This document shows, in pieces, positions 1 through 6,527 of a DNA stretch of 22,813 nt. The number at the start of each line of letters is the position of its first letter. The stretch's first letter is position 1. Made by a program: the position numbers and the translations under genes. Origin of the DNA: a virus; the IMG/VR virus record IMGVR_UViG_3300037193_001180, positions 1 to 22,813 of that record. One strand, written 5' to 3'. The notes beneath the pieces are model-generated. The model saw only the letters and a program-made list of their open reading frames with translations, ran no database searches and was not told where the DNA came from.

Positions 1-95
1 ATCTGCTTGAGACGAATCAGCAACGCGACACGCCTTACGCGCTGCATGTATGGAACTGTCGTCTCAATCTTACGACGGCAGCACTCGCAGATCAC
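1..95 (-). CDS. Partial small Cys-rich protein, C-terminus outside the window
   Basis: A leftward frame stays open from a GTG at 95 to the window edge, about 31 codons. The GTG overlaps the TGA of the upstream gene (GTGA), the same coupling used by other genes in this arm. The protein begins with a C-E-C-C cluster followed by basic residues (C-R-R-K), so a small metal-binding or nucleic-acid-binding protein is possible. No strong ribosome binding site is visible, so translation would depend on coupling. Function unknown; the call rests on overlap and an open frame only. Confidence 0.35.
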   Translation of the reverse strand, partial: MICECCRRKIETTVPYMQRVRRVALLIRLKQ

Positions 96-367
96 GACAC
101 TGCCCGAAGCTGCGCTATGCGCTCACGCTCGGTAAGCATCTTCGCCTCCACGTCGCAAAGCCTTGCCTCCAGCTGAGTCGAAACGCGCTGATACGTTTCG
201 AGGTTTCGCCAGATGGTACAGTTACCGATGTACGTTACCTCCAGCGTTTCGTACTTCGGCAACTTCCAAAGCATCCGTGCGATCATCCCGTGTCTGATAC
301 GCCACGTACACTTGATCGTGCTTCTGCCTTGACGATGGCTTACCAGTTCAACCTGAACGAGCATCAT
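92..367 (-). CDS. Hypothetical protein (91 aa)
   Basis: The start ATG at 367 follows GGAGA with an 8-base spacer and is itself followed by a second ATG. The protein is basic and has no membrane segment. Its C-terminal third (T-Q-L-E-A-R onwards) looks helical and charged, compatible with a short coiled coil. It is the first gene downstream of the weak terminator at 402-426, so it may start a separate transcript or depend on read-through. I do not recognise the family. A rightward frame over the same DNA (50-400) lacks a ribosome binding site and runs against all neighbours. Confidence 0.6.
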   Translation of the reverse strand: MMLVQVELVSHRQGRSTIKCTWRIRHGMIARMLWKLPKYETLEVTYIGNCTIWRNLETYQRVSTQLEARLCDVEAKMLTERERIAQLRAVS

Positions 368-401
368 TTGTATTCTCCGTTATTAGAATTTCAACCGTGA
401 T

Positions 402-426
402 CAACAAACCCGCTACTACCTGCGGG
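402..426 (-). terminator. Weak rho-independent terminator, leftward
   Basis: On the minus strand a CCCGC/GCGGG stem (409-413 with 422-426, 8-base loop) is followed by TTTGTTG. The stem overlaps the stop codon of the gene ending at 416. A 5-bp stem with an interrupted T tract suggests partial termination. Confidence 0.45.
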
Positions 427-595
427 CTTCCTTCGAGAACTCACGAATGAGTTCTGCGTCTTCGAAGTACGCACGGTCGGCGGCGGTCATGGGACGTTCT
501 GCCACCATGACGTCTGGTATTTCCAGTACGTCGCCGGCCTGCGTATAGACTGGCCTCTTGGCCGTCTTCCTATCCTGATAGTCAAAGAAGTTCAT
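416..595 (-). CDS. Hypothetical acidic protein (59 aa)
   Basis: The start is the ATG at 595, which overlaps the TGA of the upstream gene (ATGA), indicating translational coupling. A longer in-frame start at 637 would lie well inside that upstream gene and has no ribosome binding site. The protein is soluble and acidic in its second half (Y-F-E-D-A-E-L-I). No motif or family is recognised. The stop codon sits inside the terminator hairpin that ends this transcription unit. Confidence 0.6.
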   Translation of the reverse strand: MNFFDYQDRKTAKRPVYTQAGDVLEIPDVMVAERPMTAADRAYFEDAELIREFSKEARR

Positions 596-822
596 AACAG
601 CTTGTACTCCATCAGCCCTGCGAATCCGTTGATGCACAGCTCTTCAGTTGGCAGCTGTGGCGGGCGCACCATCCATACGACCTCCTTGCCTTTCCAGCAG
701 AAGGCGATCGTATGCGGCCCTACGCGGATCTCGTCGAACTTCATCATCTTCTTGCCGTCTTGCTCGATGAAGAGTTCCGGCATGAGCTTCGACAGATCCG
801 GCTTCTTACTAGTGATTGCCAT
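592..822 (-). CDS. Hypothetical protein (76 aa)
   Basis: The ATG at 822 is preceded by an excellent AGGAGGTGAC site, which fixes this start over a longer frame reaching 864. The protein starts M-A-I-T-S-K-K-P-D-L. Its middle alternates charged and hydrophobic residues (I-R-V-G-P-H-T-I-A-F-C-W-K-G), suggesting a small beta-rich domain, with a V-V-W-M-V strand after it. No catalytic motif or known family is recognised. It lies between a tiny membrane protein gene (8-bp gap) and a coupled downstream gene. Confidence 0.7.
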   Translation of the reverse strand: MAITSKKPDLSKLMPELFIEQDGKKMMKFDEIRVGPHTIAFCWKGKEVVWMVRPPQLPTEELCINGFAGLMEYKLL

Positions 823-830
823 GTCACCTC

Positions 831-935
831 CTATATGGTGATGAAGCCGTGCGTCCATAGCCATAGAATGAACAGCACCGTGAACAGTGCTGTCGTTCCG
901 GCGGTCACCATCGCGAGGAAAACTTCACCGGACAT
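831..935 (-). CDS. Single-helix membrane miniprotein (34 aa)
   Basis: The ATG at 935 is preceded by CAGGAGGA with tight spacing. The 34-codon frame ends in TAG at 831-833, a stop that overlaps the GGAGG site of the next gene. After a short polar start (M-S-G-E) the protein is one hydrophobic segment, about residues 5-28, rich in Ala, Val, Leu and Phe and ending F-I-L-W-L-W. This fits a single transmembrane helix. Holin-related, superinfection-exclusion or membrane-anchor roles are possible; the sequence does not decide. Good ribosome site and exact packing between neighbours support it. Confidence 0.6.
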   Translation of the reverse strand: MSGEVFLAMVTAGTTALFTVLFILWLWTHGFITI

Positions 936-948
936 TCCTCCTGGTGGA

Positions 949-1170
949 TTATCCACGGTGGCCTCCCTTCAGCTTCGTCGCTTCGACGCGCTTCACGATG
1001 CGCTCGATATCGGTACGGACCTTGTTCATAATCCGGATGAACTCGTCGGTGTTTTCCAATCGAACCATACCGAATGCTTGTTTGTCTGCGACGCGCTGTG
1101 CTGATCGCAGATCGGCATTCATGCCTGACAGAATGTCCTCATCGAACAAATCGTCCCATACCGTCTTCAC
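949..1170 (-). CDS. Hypothetical acidic helical protein (73 aa)
   Basis: It starts with GTG at 1170, 5 bases after AGGAGG in the leader CCATAGGAGGTACCT. The N-terminus is acidic (W-D-D-L-F-D-E-D). Residues 20-70 are amphipathic and charged (R-I-M-N-K-V-R-T-D-I-E-R-I-V-K-R-V-E), suggesting a helical or coiled-coil protein. The C-terminus is basic. No family is recognised. It follows the two-helix membrane protein gene at 1187-1339 by 16 bases and precedes the miniprotein at 831-935. Confidence 0.7.
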   Translation of the reverse strand: MKTVWDDLFDEDILSGMNADLRSAQRVADKQAFGMVRLENTDEFIRIMNKVRTDIERIVKRVEATKLKGGHRG

Positions 1171-1186
1171 AGGTACCTCCTATGGT

Positions 1187-1339
1187 CTATGCATCGTTGG
1201 CGCTTAACCATTGAATGTGCATGACCGCTCCGGCCAGCATGCTCATCCAGAAAGGTGGAGACTCGCCAACGATACTCCACCCTATTAACCATCCGGCGTT
1301 GCACACTGCTATATGCAACGCCCACTGTAACAACATCAT
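1187..1339 (-). CDS. Two-helix membrane protein (50 aa)
   Basis: The start ATG at 1339 overlaps the TGA of the VWA-like gene (ATGATG), so the two are probably translationally coupled. Two hydrophobic stretches are visible: about residues 3-25 (A-L-H-I-A-V-C-N-A-G-W-L-I-G) and about 29-46 (P-F-W-M-S-M-L-A-G-A-V-M). They are separated by a short G-E-S-P turn, which suggests a helical hairpin. Size and topology resemble small class II holins, but nothing else in the neighbourhood is lysis-related: no endolysin or spanin is seen. It may instead belong with the AAA+/VWA pair just upstream. Confidence 0.6.
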   Translation of the reverse strand: MMLLQWALHIAVCNAGWLIGWSIVGESPPFWMSMLAGAVMHIQWLSANDA

Positions 1340-2250
1340 GCAGCGTCGGCCGCTGCCTTTGCCGCCTCCACTTCTTTCCAGGCGTACTCGTACTCGCGCA
1401 GCACTTCTTGCCGGCTGTAGCACTGCCCGATGCGCACCACCACCTCACCGGCCGCGCGGCGCTCACGCAGTGTATAAGGCAGGCCATACCCAAGCGCACC
1501 ACCGAAGCTATGGTTAGCGGCCCACGGGCCGGCTCCCATTGCCATAAAGCCAGCTGTGCGCATAAAGCCAACGCTACACATAGCGCACAAGCGGTCCATG
1601 TTAATGGGGTCTGCGGTAGCCTTAACGCACCATGCAGACCACAGCCGCATTGGCCTATGACCTCCGCCGCCCCACGCAAAGGGGTTGCTTGTGCTGTCTA
1701 CTACCCACACTTCCAGCGTGCGCCCGGCACGGGCTAGGCTGTCAACCAGCAGCATGCATAACGCCGCGCGCCACATAGCCATGTCGTTGCTCACTGTGGC
1801 GTTAGCAGTTACGTCGAACGCCAGCGTAACGCGCTTAGTGCTCTGTGCGTCGCGCTCGGTACGTACCGGGCGTTCCCATGCCGTGTCCAGCTGGCCGTTC
1901 CATACGCGGCCCATGTCCAGGCTGTCACCGTGGTCGTCGCGCTGGCGCTTGCGTCGGCGCACAGTTGCGGCTGTAGGGTACTGCGGTAACTGCAACTCGA
2001 TGCCGAACATCATGCGCTCCAACTTCTGGCGCAGCTCGGGCCAACCAGTACGAATCTTCTCCTGCACTTCGTTGTAGGAGTTCGCGCCCCACCATCGCTG
2101 AGCCGAGTTGAACCCCATGCCGCATGCGGTCGTCCGCTGATAGATGCCTGGGTCCTTCTTACGAATCTCGATGAGATCCGGGATGAAGTCTTCATAGCTT
2201 CGCCACTCGTACGAAACTCCATCGTTCATCTTCTTGATGTCGACGTTCAT
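1336..2250 (-). CDS. VWA-like protein, probable partner of the AAA+ ATPase (304 aa)
   Basis: The ATG at 2250 overlaps the TGA of the upstream gene (ATGA). The N-terminal 80 residues are helical with many aromatics (Y-E-D-F-I-P-D-L, R-W-W-G). At residues 141-165 a hydrophobic strand ends in F-D-V-T-A-N (D146, T148, N150), followed by a helix and a second strand, E-V-W-V-V-D-S-T-S-N. This order resembles a von Willebrand A domain with a degenerate MIDAS motif (D-x-T-x-N instead of D-x-S-x-S). A Gly-rich segment (A-W-G-G-G-G) follows, and the C-terminus is a charged helix. MoxR/CobS ATPases are usually encoded beside VWA proteins, and one lies two genes upstream. The VWA assignment is inference from motif order and context. 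Confidence 0.55.
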   Translation of the reverse strand: MNVDIKKMNDGVSYEWRSYEDFIPDLIEIRKKDPGIYQRTTACGMGFNSAQRWWGANSYNEVQEKIRTGWPELRQKLERMMFGIELQLPQYPTAATVRRRKRQRDDHGDSLDMGRVWNGQLDTAWERPVRTERDAQSTKRVTLAFDVTANATVSNDMAMWRAALCMLLVDSLARAGRTLEVWVVDSTSNPFAWGGGGHRPMRLWSAWCVKATADPINMDRLCAMCSVGFMRTAGFMAMGAGPWAANHSFGGALGYGLPYTLRERRAAGEVVVRIGQCYSRQEVLREYEYAWKEVEAAKAAADAA

Positions 2251-2459
2251 AGCGGGTCTCCATAGTTCATGTGCCGGCACCATTTGGACGCGGCGTCGTT
2301 ACGCTTACGAGCCTTCTTCTCGTAGAACGCAGTCCAATGTCCACGCACCATCAGTAGATGCGGCTTGCCGGGCACTTGCTTATGTGCTCTAGCCATTAGA
2401 ACTTGGATTTTGCAGAATTGCCTTTCCGCTATAGCGCTGGCTATATCTTTAGCATTCAT
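2247..2459 (-). CDS. Hypothetical basic protein (70 aa)
   Basis: The ATG at 2459 is one base after the TGA of the AAA+ ATPase gene and is preceded by GGAGGCTGAC, which lies inside the ATPase coding end. The downstream VWA-like gene overlaps its stop. The product is basic, with a Lys/Arg-rich C-terminal half (Y-E-K-K-A-R-K-R-N-D). Its position between an AAA+ ATPase and a VWA-like protein, with coupling on both sides, suggests a role in the same complex. No known family is recognised. Confidence 0.65.
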   Translation of the reverse strand: MNAKDIASAIAERQFCKIQVLMARAHKQVPGKPHLLMVRGHWTAFYEKKARKRNDAASKWCRHMNYGDPL

Positions 2460-2460
2460 G

Positions 2461-3666
2461 TCAGCCTCCAACCAACACGGTTTCTGCCGCCGTCCAGCCT
2501 TTGAAGAACGCGCCGTGCCACTCGGCCTTGCCCCATCCATACATTTCAGTCATGGTGGCGAGGTCCTTGATCACACGAGTCGACATTATGCGGCGGATCT
2601 TGTTGGTGTAGATCTTGTCGCGAATGCTCCATGCCCACTCGCACAACTCTGGCGTCGCGATGCTGGCCTCGACGTCACGATTGTAGTCCATCGTGATCAG
2701 GCCTACTTTGAATCGATCCAGAGTTGCCGCATCGAGTTGATTGCGACCAACATACATAGCGTCAGCGCCATTGCCAAAAGTATTGGCAGCCGCAACCAGA
2801 ACGAAATCCTTGTGCTTGCGCATGACCGGCTTTTCATAGCGCTGCTCCACAGTGTACGACGTGTTCGCGATCGCCTTGTTCACATACGTGAACAGGTTAG
2901 GATCACCTGCATCCATCTCGTCGAGCAGGAACACGCCGCCCTTCTCGTAACGAACCATCCATGGCGATGGCATGTGCTTGAACGAGCCGCGATCACCGAT
3001 CGGAAGCAAGCGCCCGTTGAACACTGCTTCGCTCATGCCCTCCGAGCAGCTCTGGTCGCTGTAGTCCAGATCCAACGCCTCGGCCAGCTTCTCACACAAG
3101 AACGTCTTGCCGCATCCGGCAGGGCCAACCAACAGGATCGGAATGCGCGCACTGGCAAGCTCGACCATCTGCTTGAACTCTGGCGGCAGCACGCCCTTGA
3201 CCTGCTTGACCTTGTCCTTCGACTTCACGATGATCGGTGCGCGCTTCTCAGCGGCCTCGCGCACTTGCTCCTTCGCGAAAGCCTCCAGCTGCTTCTTCAT
3301 CGCAGAGACGCACTGGTCCACAGCTTGGAACGCTTTCTCGCCAATCGCGTCGGCATGCTGGCTGATCACGCTCGTCAGCGTAGCATACATCCGCTTTTCC
3401 ATGTCTTCAGGCACAGCGCCGGCGGACGTCTGCGGTTCCTCTTTGAGCACGATGATCTCGTAACCTGTCTGAGCACGCGGCAGGTTCGCCAAGCACTTCG
3501 CCTTCAGGACCTCGGCATACGCTTCCTTCGTTTTAGTTTCTTCGCAAGCGTGGAAGCATCCCATCCACTCAGCAAGCACACGCTGCTGCCATCGTGGCAT
3601 GCGCTCGAAGTCTGCATCCTGAACCTTACCGACGAACTTATTGATGTTACGATTGCTGCGTCTCAT
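2461..3666 (-). CDS. MoxR/CobS-like AAA+ ATPase (401 aa)
   Basis: The AAA+ module has a Walker A motif G-P-A-G-C-G-K-T at residues 181-188 and a Walker B motif F-L-L-D-E-M-D at 246-252. A sensor-1-like stretch follows (V-A-A-A-N-T-F-G-N-G), then an L-D-A-A-T-L-D-R-F segment typical of the MoxR/CobS clade. Residues 1-165 are helical and charged and have no match I recognise. MoxR-type ATPases remodel protein complexes with a VWA partner; the VWA-like gene two positions downstream fits that. The start at 3666 is set by the leader CCATTAGGAGGCAACATC; earlier in-frame codons have no such site. The DNA is unusually rich in GATC. Phage relatives are known, but their substrates are mostly not. Confidence 0.85.
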   Translation of the reverse strand: MRRSNRNINKFVGKVQDADFERMPRWQQRVLAEWMGCFHACEETKTKEAYAEVLKAKCLANLPRAQTGYEIIVLKEEPQTSAGAVPEDMEKRMYATLTSVISQHADAIGEKAFQAVDQCVSAMKKQLEAFAKEQVREAAEKRAPIIVKSKDKVKQVKGVLPPEFKQMVELASARIPILLVGPAGCGKTFLCEKLAEALDLDYSDQSCSEGMSEAVFNGRLLPIGDRGSFKHMPSPWMVRYEKGGVFLLDEMDAGDPNLFTYVNKAIANTSYTVEQRYEKPVMRKHKDFVLVAAANTFGNGADAMYVGRNQLDAATLDRFKVGLITMDYNRDVEASIATPELCEWAWSIRDKIYTNKIRRIMSTRVIKDLATMTEMYGWGKAEWHGAFFKGWTAAETVLVGG

Positions 3667-3701
3667 GATGTTGCCTCCTAATGGCCAAAGCTTCTGGTTT
3701 G

Positions 3702-4016
3702 TTACTTGACTTCGCGACACGACTCGACAGGCCACCCGAACGACTGCCATCGCTCTTTGTTAGGCCGCTTGTTCGATTGCAGATACACGAGCCGCGTTGG
3801 CGATGGTGGCAACACGACGTCTTCCATCGTGGTGCCCGACAAGCCTTGCGTCTTCACTTGTACCGTCTCCGGTTGCGACTCTGCATACTTCCACTCGTCG
3901 GTGAAGATGCTGTCAACATCTGCGTCGTGGACCGGATAGCACTTGTCTCTGCGCAGCATCGTTGCTGGGAATGATCCGCTGCCTTTGACGATGAACTGAT
4001 ACAACTTGTTAGTCAT
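3702..4016 (-). CDS. Hypothetical protein (104 aa)
   Basis: The ATG at 4016 follows TTAGGAGGCATC with good spacing. The protein is soluble and mixed in charge, with a run of short polar stretches and an aromatic C-terminal part (R-W-Q-S-F-G-W-P). It has no membrane segment or Cys cluster and I do not recognise a family. It is the first gene after the terminator at 4041-4067 and shares the CCAT-GGAGG leader type with the downstream AAA+ ATPase, 35 bases away, so it probably opens the unit that includes the ATPase. Confidence 0.7.
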   Translation of the reverse strand: MTNKLYQFIVKGSGSFPATMLRRDKCYPVHDADVDSIFTDEWKYAESQPETVQVKTQGLSGTTMEDVVLPPSPTRLVYLQSNKRPNKERWQSFGWPVESCREVK

Positions 4017-4040
4017 GATGCCTCCTAAATGGCCAAGTCT

Positions 4041-4067
4041 GAAAAGGGAGCAGCGAGTACCGCTCCC
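4041..4067 (-). terminator. Rho-independent terminator, leftward
   Basis: On the minus strand GGGAGC (complement of 4062-4067) pairs with GCTCCC (complement of 4046-4051), with an internal AGCG/CGCT helix possible, and TTTTC follows directly. It sits between the gene ending at 4077 and the gene starting at 4016. Confidence 0.7.
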
Positions 4068-4076
4068 CGATTGTTG

Positions 4077-4559
4077 TTAACCGAAGTCTTTCGTGAAGTG
4101 CTTCGCGATCTCGGCTCGCTTGACGTCACGATCACCTTCGAAGTTGATAGCCTCCACCATGCCCTCGACCGTCTTGAACGTGACCGGCGTGGTGTCCTCG
4201 TGATTGTAGCCGCCGCTGTCGTCTTCCACGAACTTGCCATCGTCGTCCGTGTATCGATGCGTGTGGCTATGCGTGACACGATGGTCGTGCGTACCATCCG
4301 GCTTCACAGCCAAGTGCACCTTCACATGCACGCGGCACCACGGCATGGTCCTAACGTAACACTGCGCCACGCCATTGGTCACGGTGGCCTCGTCCCACTC
4401 GCGGACGAAGTGCAGTTCACGCAACCGCTCCTGAAACGGCTTGAGCGACTTGCTACTCACTGGCCGCTTCCGCTTCGCAGGTTCCCTACCCTCGGTGACT
4501 CGCTTCGAGGAAGGAGTCACGCCTTTGTTATAAACAGTCAACTTCTTGTTCGTCATCAT
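4077..4559 (-). CDS. Hypothetical protein with His-rich segment (160 aa)
   Basis: The ATG at 4559 lies 9 bases after AGGAGG in a CCATAGGAGG leader. Residues 1-40 are basic and Ser/Lys-rich, probably disordered. Residues 60-90 alternate as beta strands (C-R-V-H-V-K-V-H-L-A-V). A His cluster follows (H-D-H at 91-93, H-S-H-T-H at 97-101), then an acidic stretch (T-D-D-D-G-K-F-V-E-D-D). The His cluster could bind metal, but no established motif is matched. The C-terminus is charged and helical. Transcription appears to end at the hairpin just downstream. Confidence 0.7.
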   Translation of the reverse strand: MMTNKKLTVYNKGVTPSSKRVTEGREPAKRKRPVSSKSLKPFQERLRELHFVREWDEATVTNGVAQCYVRTMPWCRVHVKVHLAVKPDGTHDHRVTHSHTHRYTDDDGKFVEDDSGGYNHEDTTPVTFKTVEGMVEAINFEGDRDVKRAEIAKHFTKDFG

Positions 4560-4588
4560 GATCGAAAGCCTCCTATGGCTGTACGGGT

Positions 4589-4822
4589 TTAATTGAACAC
4601 TCGACCGCTAAGCCGCACCTTACGATGTTGCTTAGTAAACAAATCTATGAACTCCCTTCGCGCATCTTCCCAGTAGTCGAAGCGAAGTATGAGACGCCAG
4701 ATGCGCAAGTGCGTGTCGTACTCCGAAATGATGTAGTCGTCATAGTCGTACATCTCCGGCTCGTATGGCACGGTCGCGTCGTACGCCAGATGCGACAGGT
4801 TGTTAGTTGCGTGGATGCCCAT
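4589..4822 (-). CDS. Hypothetical Tyr/Asp-rich protein (77 aa)
   Basis: The most likely start is the ATG at 4822, one base after the TAG of the upstream gene. A longer frame to 4891 lies inside that gene and looks like shadow sequence. The protein has an acidic aromatic segment (Y-E-P-E-M-Y-D-Y-D-D-Y) and a basic C-terminus (K-Q-H-R-K-V-R). The ribosome binding site (GAAGGG) is weak, so coupling with the upstream gene is likely. No family is recognised. Confidence 0.55.
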   Translation of the reverse strand: MGIHATNNLSHLAYDATVPYEPEMYDYDDYIISEYDTHLRIWRLILRFDYWEDARREFIDLFTKQHRKVRLSGRVFN

Positions 4823-4823
4823 G

Positions 4824-5012
4824 CTAGTGCTTACCCTTCGGCATCGGGAAGATGGGCAGCACGTCGATGACGTACCACTCCAACCCGTCATGCCTCGTTG
4901 CGAGCACGAGTGCAGTCGCTGCGCACGCGGCCTCCAATGGGTCGAGCGCGTTGCTTATGGTTATCTCATCCGTGTCGTGGTTGCCATGCCCCACGTATAC
5001 TAAGAAGTCCAT
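4824..5012 (-). CDS. Hypothetical protein (62 aa)
   Basis: The ATG at 5012 follows CATAGGAGGCACGAGC, with AGGAGG 7 bases upstream. The TAG of the preceding gene lies inside that AGGAGG site. The N-terminus reads M-D-F-L-V-Y-V-G-H-G-N-H-D, followed by an Ala-rich helix (E-A-A-C-A-A-T-A-L-V-L-A) and an aromatic strand (W-Y-V-I-D-V-L). A small alpha/beta protein is plausible; the family is unknown. Confidence 0.65.
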   Translation of the reverse strand: MDFLVYVGHGNHDTDEITISNALDPLEAACAATALVLATRHDGLEWYVIDVLPIFPMPKGKH

Positions 5013-5023
5013 GCTCGTGCCTC

Positions 5024-5281
5024 CTATGCCTTTGCCGCTGCGTTAACCAACGTTGCCGCGTAGTGTGCGCGGCGCTTGTACTGCATGCGTGGGTACGCCT
5101 CCCACAGCGTCTTAGCGCGTGGCGCTTCGCGCAGCTTTGCGCGCCAGCCGTCTTCCATGGCCTCGGCAGCTTCCTCGATGCTGCCTACGTTCAGCGCGCC
5201 TTCGACCACGTAGTACCCTTGGTCCGGCCGCTCGATGCTGCGCCATGCCCTACGGCGCGTCTTGTGTTTGATGATTCTCAT
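5024..5281 (-). CDS. Hypothetical basic protein (85 aa)
   Basis: The ATG at 5281 overlaps the TGA of the tiny membrane protein gene (ATGA). The product begins with a strongly basic segment (K-H-K-T-R-R-R-A-W-R) and contains an acidic helical patch (S-I-E-E-A-A-E-A-M-E-D). The basic start suggests nucleic-acid or ribosome binding, but no known motif is present. The stretch from 4563 to 5829, which includes this gene, has no GATC site. Confidence 0.6.
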   Translation of the reverse strand: MRIIKHKTRRRAWRSIERPDQGYYVVEGALNVGSIEEAAEAMEDGWRAKLREAPRAKTLWEAYPRMQYKRRAHYAATLVNAAAKA

Positions 5282-5358
5282 AGTGCCACCATGACAGCGG
5301 CCAGCAGTAACATGCCAGCCATAACGCCCTTTATAATGTTGCCCATGTCGATGCCCAT
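5278..5358 (-). CDS. Single-helix membrane miniprotein (26 aa)
   Basis: The ATG at 5358 is preceded by GGGAGGGCATC, and the short frame ends in a TGA that overlaps the start of the next gene. After a short polar N-terminus (M-G-I-D-M-G-N) the rest is one hydrophobic helix (M-A-G-M-L-L-L-A-A-V-M-V-A-L). Only size, ribosome site and exact overlap support the call. Function unknown; a membrane-acting regulator or accessory lysis peptide is possible. Confidence 0.5.
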   Translation of the reverse strand: MGIDMGNIIKGVMAGMLLLAAVMVAL

Positions 5359-5368
5359 GATGCCCTCC

Positions 5369-5680
5369 CTACAGCGCCAACGCCGTGCGGCGTGAGTGGT
5401 GCGCGTTGTACATGCAGCCTTCCCACATGGCGTTAGCGAAGCGCCTGTCGTCGCCACAGTCGTACACGTTAACGCCCGGCATGTTCCAGATGCGTTTGCG
5501 GTATGCTGCAGCGGCCAGCAGGTTGCTACGCGCTTGCTCGATGCACTGCTGGCGCAGCTTTGCCTCCACGTCGGCACGGCATATAGCCTCTTCAGGCCCT
5601 AGGCCGTCGGCCCGTGCGCGGTCGTAGCGCCGCACCCATACACTACTAAGCCGCGATACCTTGACCATGGTGGTGTTCAC
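5369..5680 (-). CDS. Hypothetical basic protein (103 aa)
   Basis: The GTG at 5680 overlaps the TGA of the upstream gene (GTGA) and has GAGGAG 8 bases before it; an in-frame ATG at 5668 is the alternative start. The protein is Arg/Ala-rich and helical (C-I-E-Q-A-R-S-N-L-L-A-A-A-A-Y-R-K-R) and has three scattered cysteines in its second half. No motif points to a function. It belongs to the GATC-free part of the left arm. Confidence 0.6.
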   Translation of the reverse strand: MNTTMVKVSRLSSVWVRRYDRARADGLGPEEAICRADVEAKLRQQCIEQARSNLLAAAAYRKRIWNMPGVNVYDCGDDRRFANAMWEGCMYNAHHSRRTALAL

Positions 5681-5907
5681 AGCGGGTTCTCCTCGACGTA
5701 GAGTTCCGTGATGTGGCGCGCGACAGCGGTCGCATACTCTAGGGCAGTGTGCAGCGCATAGAAGCGCTTGTCTTCCTCGCCGCTCGGCAGCGTGCCAGCG
5801 TTTACATACACGCGTACCTCATGCTCCGCGATCAGTGCCACATGCACGTCGCCGATGCCGTCGCCCTTGATGGCGCTCTCACCGCAAGCAATCTTCATAA
5901 CTAACAT
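5677..5907 (-). CDS. Hypothetical protein (76 aa)
   Basis: The ATG at 5907 follows the leader GTCCATTGGAGGAACCCGTC, shared almost exactly with the gene at 6209-6478. Earlier in-frame codons fall inside that leader. The protein has an N-terminal beta-rich half (V-H-V-A-L-I-A-E-H-E-V-R-V-Y-V) and a C-terminal amphipathic helix. No family is recognised. It is the first gene after the strong terminator at 5928-5953, so a promoter may lie in the intervening bases, but I see no clear one. Confidence 0.65.
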   Translation of the reverse strand: MLVMKIACGESAIKGDGIGDVHVALIAEHEVRVYVNAGTLPSGEEDKRFYALHTALEYATAVARHITELYVEENPL

Positions 5908-5927
5908 GACGGGTTCCTCCAATGGAC

Positions 5928-5953
5928 AAAAGAAAGGGCCTCTTGCGAGGCCC
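5928..5953 (-). terminator. Strong rho-independent terminator, leftward
   Basis: On the minus strand a perfect 7-bp GGGCCTC/GAGGCCC stem (5936-5942 with 5947-5953, tetraloop) is followed by TTTCTTTT. It lies between the gene ending at 5975 and the gene starting at 5907. Confidence 0.85.
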
Positions 5954-5974
5954 GTTAAGTTGGGTCGACTGAAC

Positions 5975-6205
5975 TCATCGCTTCAGTGCACGACACTTTG
6001 TCGAGTGCGGCGCATGCTTGTCACCGCACAACTCGCAAGCATCGACTGCATGCATGTCGGGCTCGTCGTCGTACACGAACGTCCGATCGATGTTCCGCTC
6101 GGGCGGATCGATGCGACGCACGACGTACCCTTCGTGCTCCAGTCCTTGCACTTCGAACAGCTCGTCTTCGAACATGAAGACGTCATCCGTTTTGAACTTC
6201 GGCAT
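5975..6205 (-). CDS. Small protein with C-terminal zinc-binding-like motif (76 aa)
   Basis: The ATG at 6205 is 3 bases from the TGA of the upstream gene, and no strong ribosome site separates them, suggesting coupling. Residues 1-45 look like a small beta barrel (D-V-F-M-F-E-D-E-L-F-E-V-Q-G-L). The C-terminus holds C-x-x-C (C-E-L-C-G-D-K-H) and a further His and Cys (H-S-T-K-C), a likely zinc-binding site. Nucleic-acid binding is plausible but unproven. The gene ends just before the terminator at 5928-5953. Confidence 0.7.
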   Translation of the reverse strand: MPKFKTDDVFMFEDELFEVQGLEHEGYVVRRIDPPERNIDRTFVYDDEPDMHAVDACELCGDKHAPHSTKCRALKR

Positions 6206-6208
6206 GGG

Positions 6209-6478
6209 TCAGGCCACCTTGATCAGACCGCGACGCAGGAAGCCGCGCAGCCACGGCTCGATCTTGTCGGCCTTGACGTGCAGCTCTTTGGCTGCCTTCG
6301 CCTTCAGAGCGGTCACCGTGATGCCGCCCTTCTTCGGTATGAGCGAGTGAAATTTTTTCTTCGTGCCTCCTTGCTTGCGGTCCTTGATGTTGACGACCTT
6401 CGCAGTACCGCTGATGGTGGCAGCGTGCTTCGCAGTGGCCTTAGTAGCAGCCTTGGAAGTTTTGGTCTTAGCAGTCAT
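6209..6478 (-). CDS. Histone-like basic protein, probable DNA-binding (89 aa)
   Basis: The ATG at 6478 follows GTCCATCGGAGGAATCCCGTC. Residues 1-25 form a Lys/Ala/Thr-rich tail (T-K-T-S-K-A-A-T-K-A-T-A-K), reminiscent of histone H1-type tails. Residues 40-89 look like a compact winged-helix-like fold (G-I-T-V-T-A-L-K-A-K-A-A-K-E-L and W-L-R-G-F-L-R-R-G-L-I). A DNA-binding or nucleoid-associated role is inferred from this charge pattern. The gene is coupled to the Cys-motif protein downstream. The family is not identified with certainty. Confidence 0.7.
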   Translation of the reverse strand: MTAKTKTSKAATKATAKHAATISGTAKVVNIKDRKQGGTKKKFHSLIPKKGGITVTALKAKAAKELHVKADKIEPWLRGFLRRGLIKVA

Positions 6479-6527
6479 GACGGGATTCCTCCGATGGACA
6501 AGTGTTTCTGGCGAGTGGCCTCGTCAG

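Noticed and set aside
2365-3681. A 438-codon open frame on the plus strand
   Set aside because: It is antisense to the AAA+ ATPase with clear Walker motifs, has no ribosome site, and its product is a His/Leu/Arg-rich shadow.
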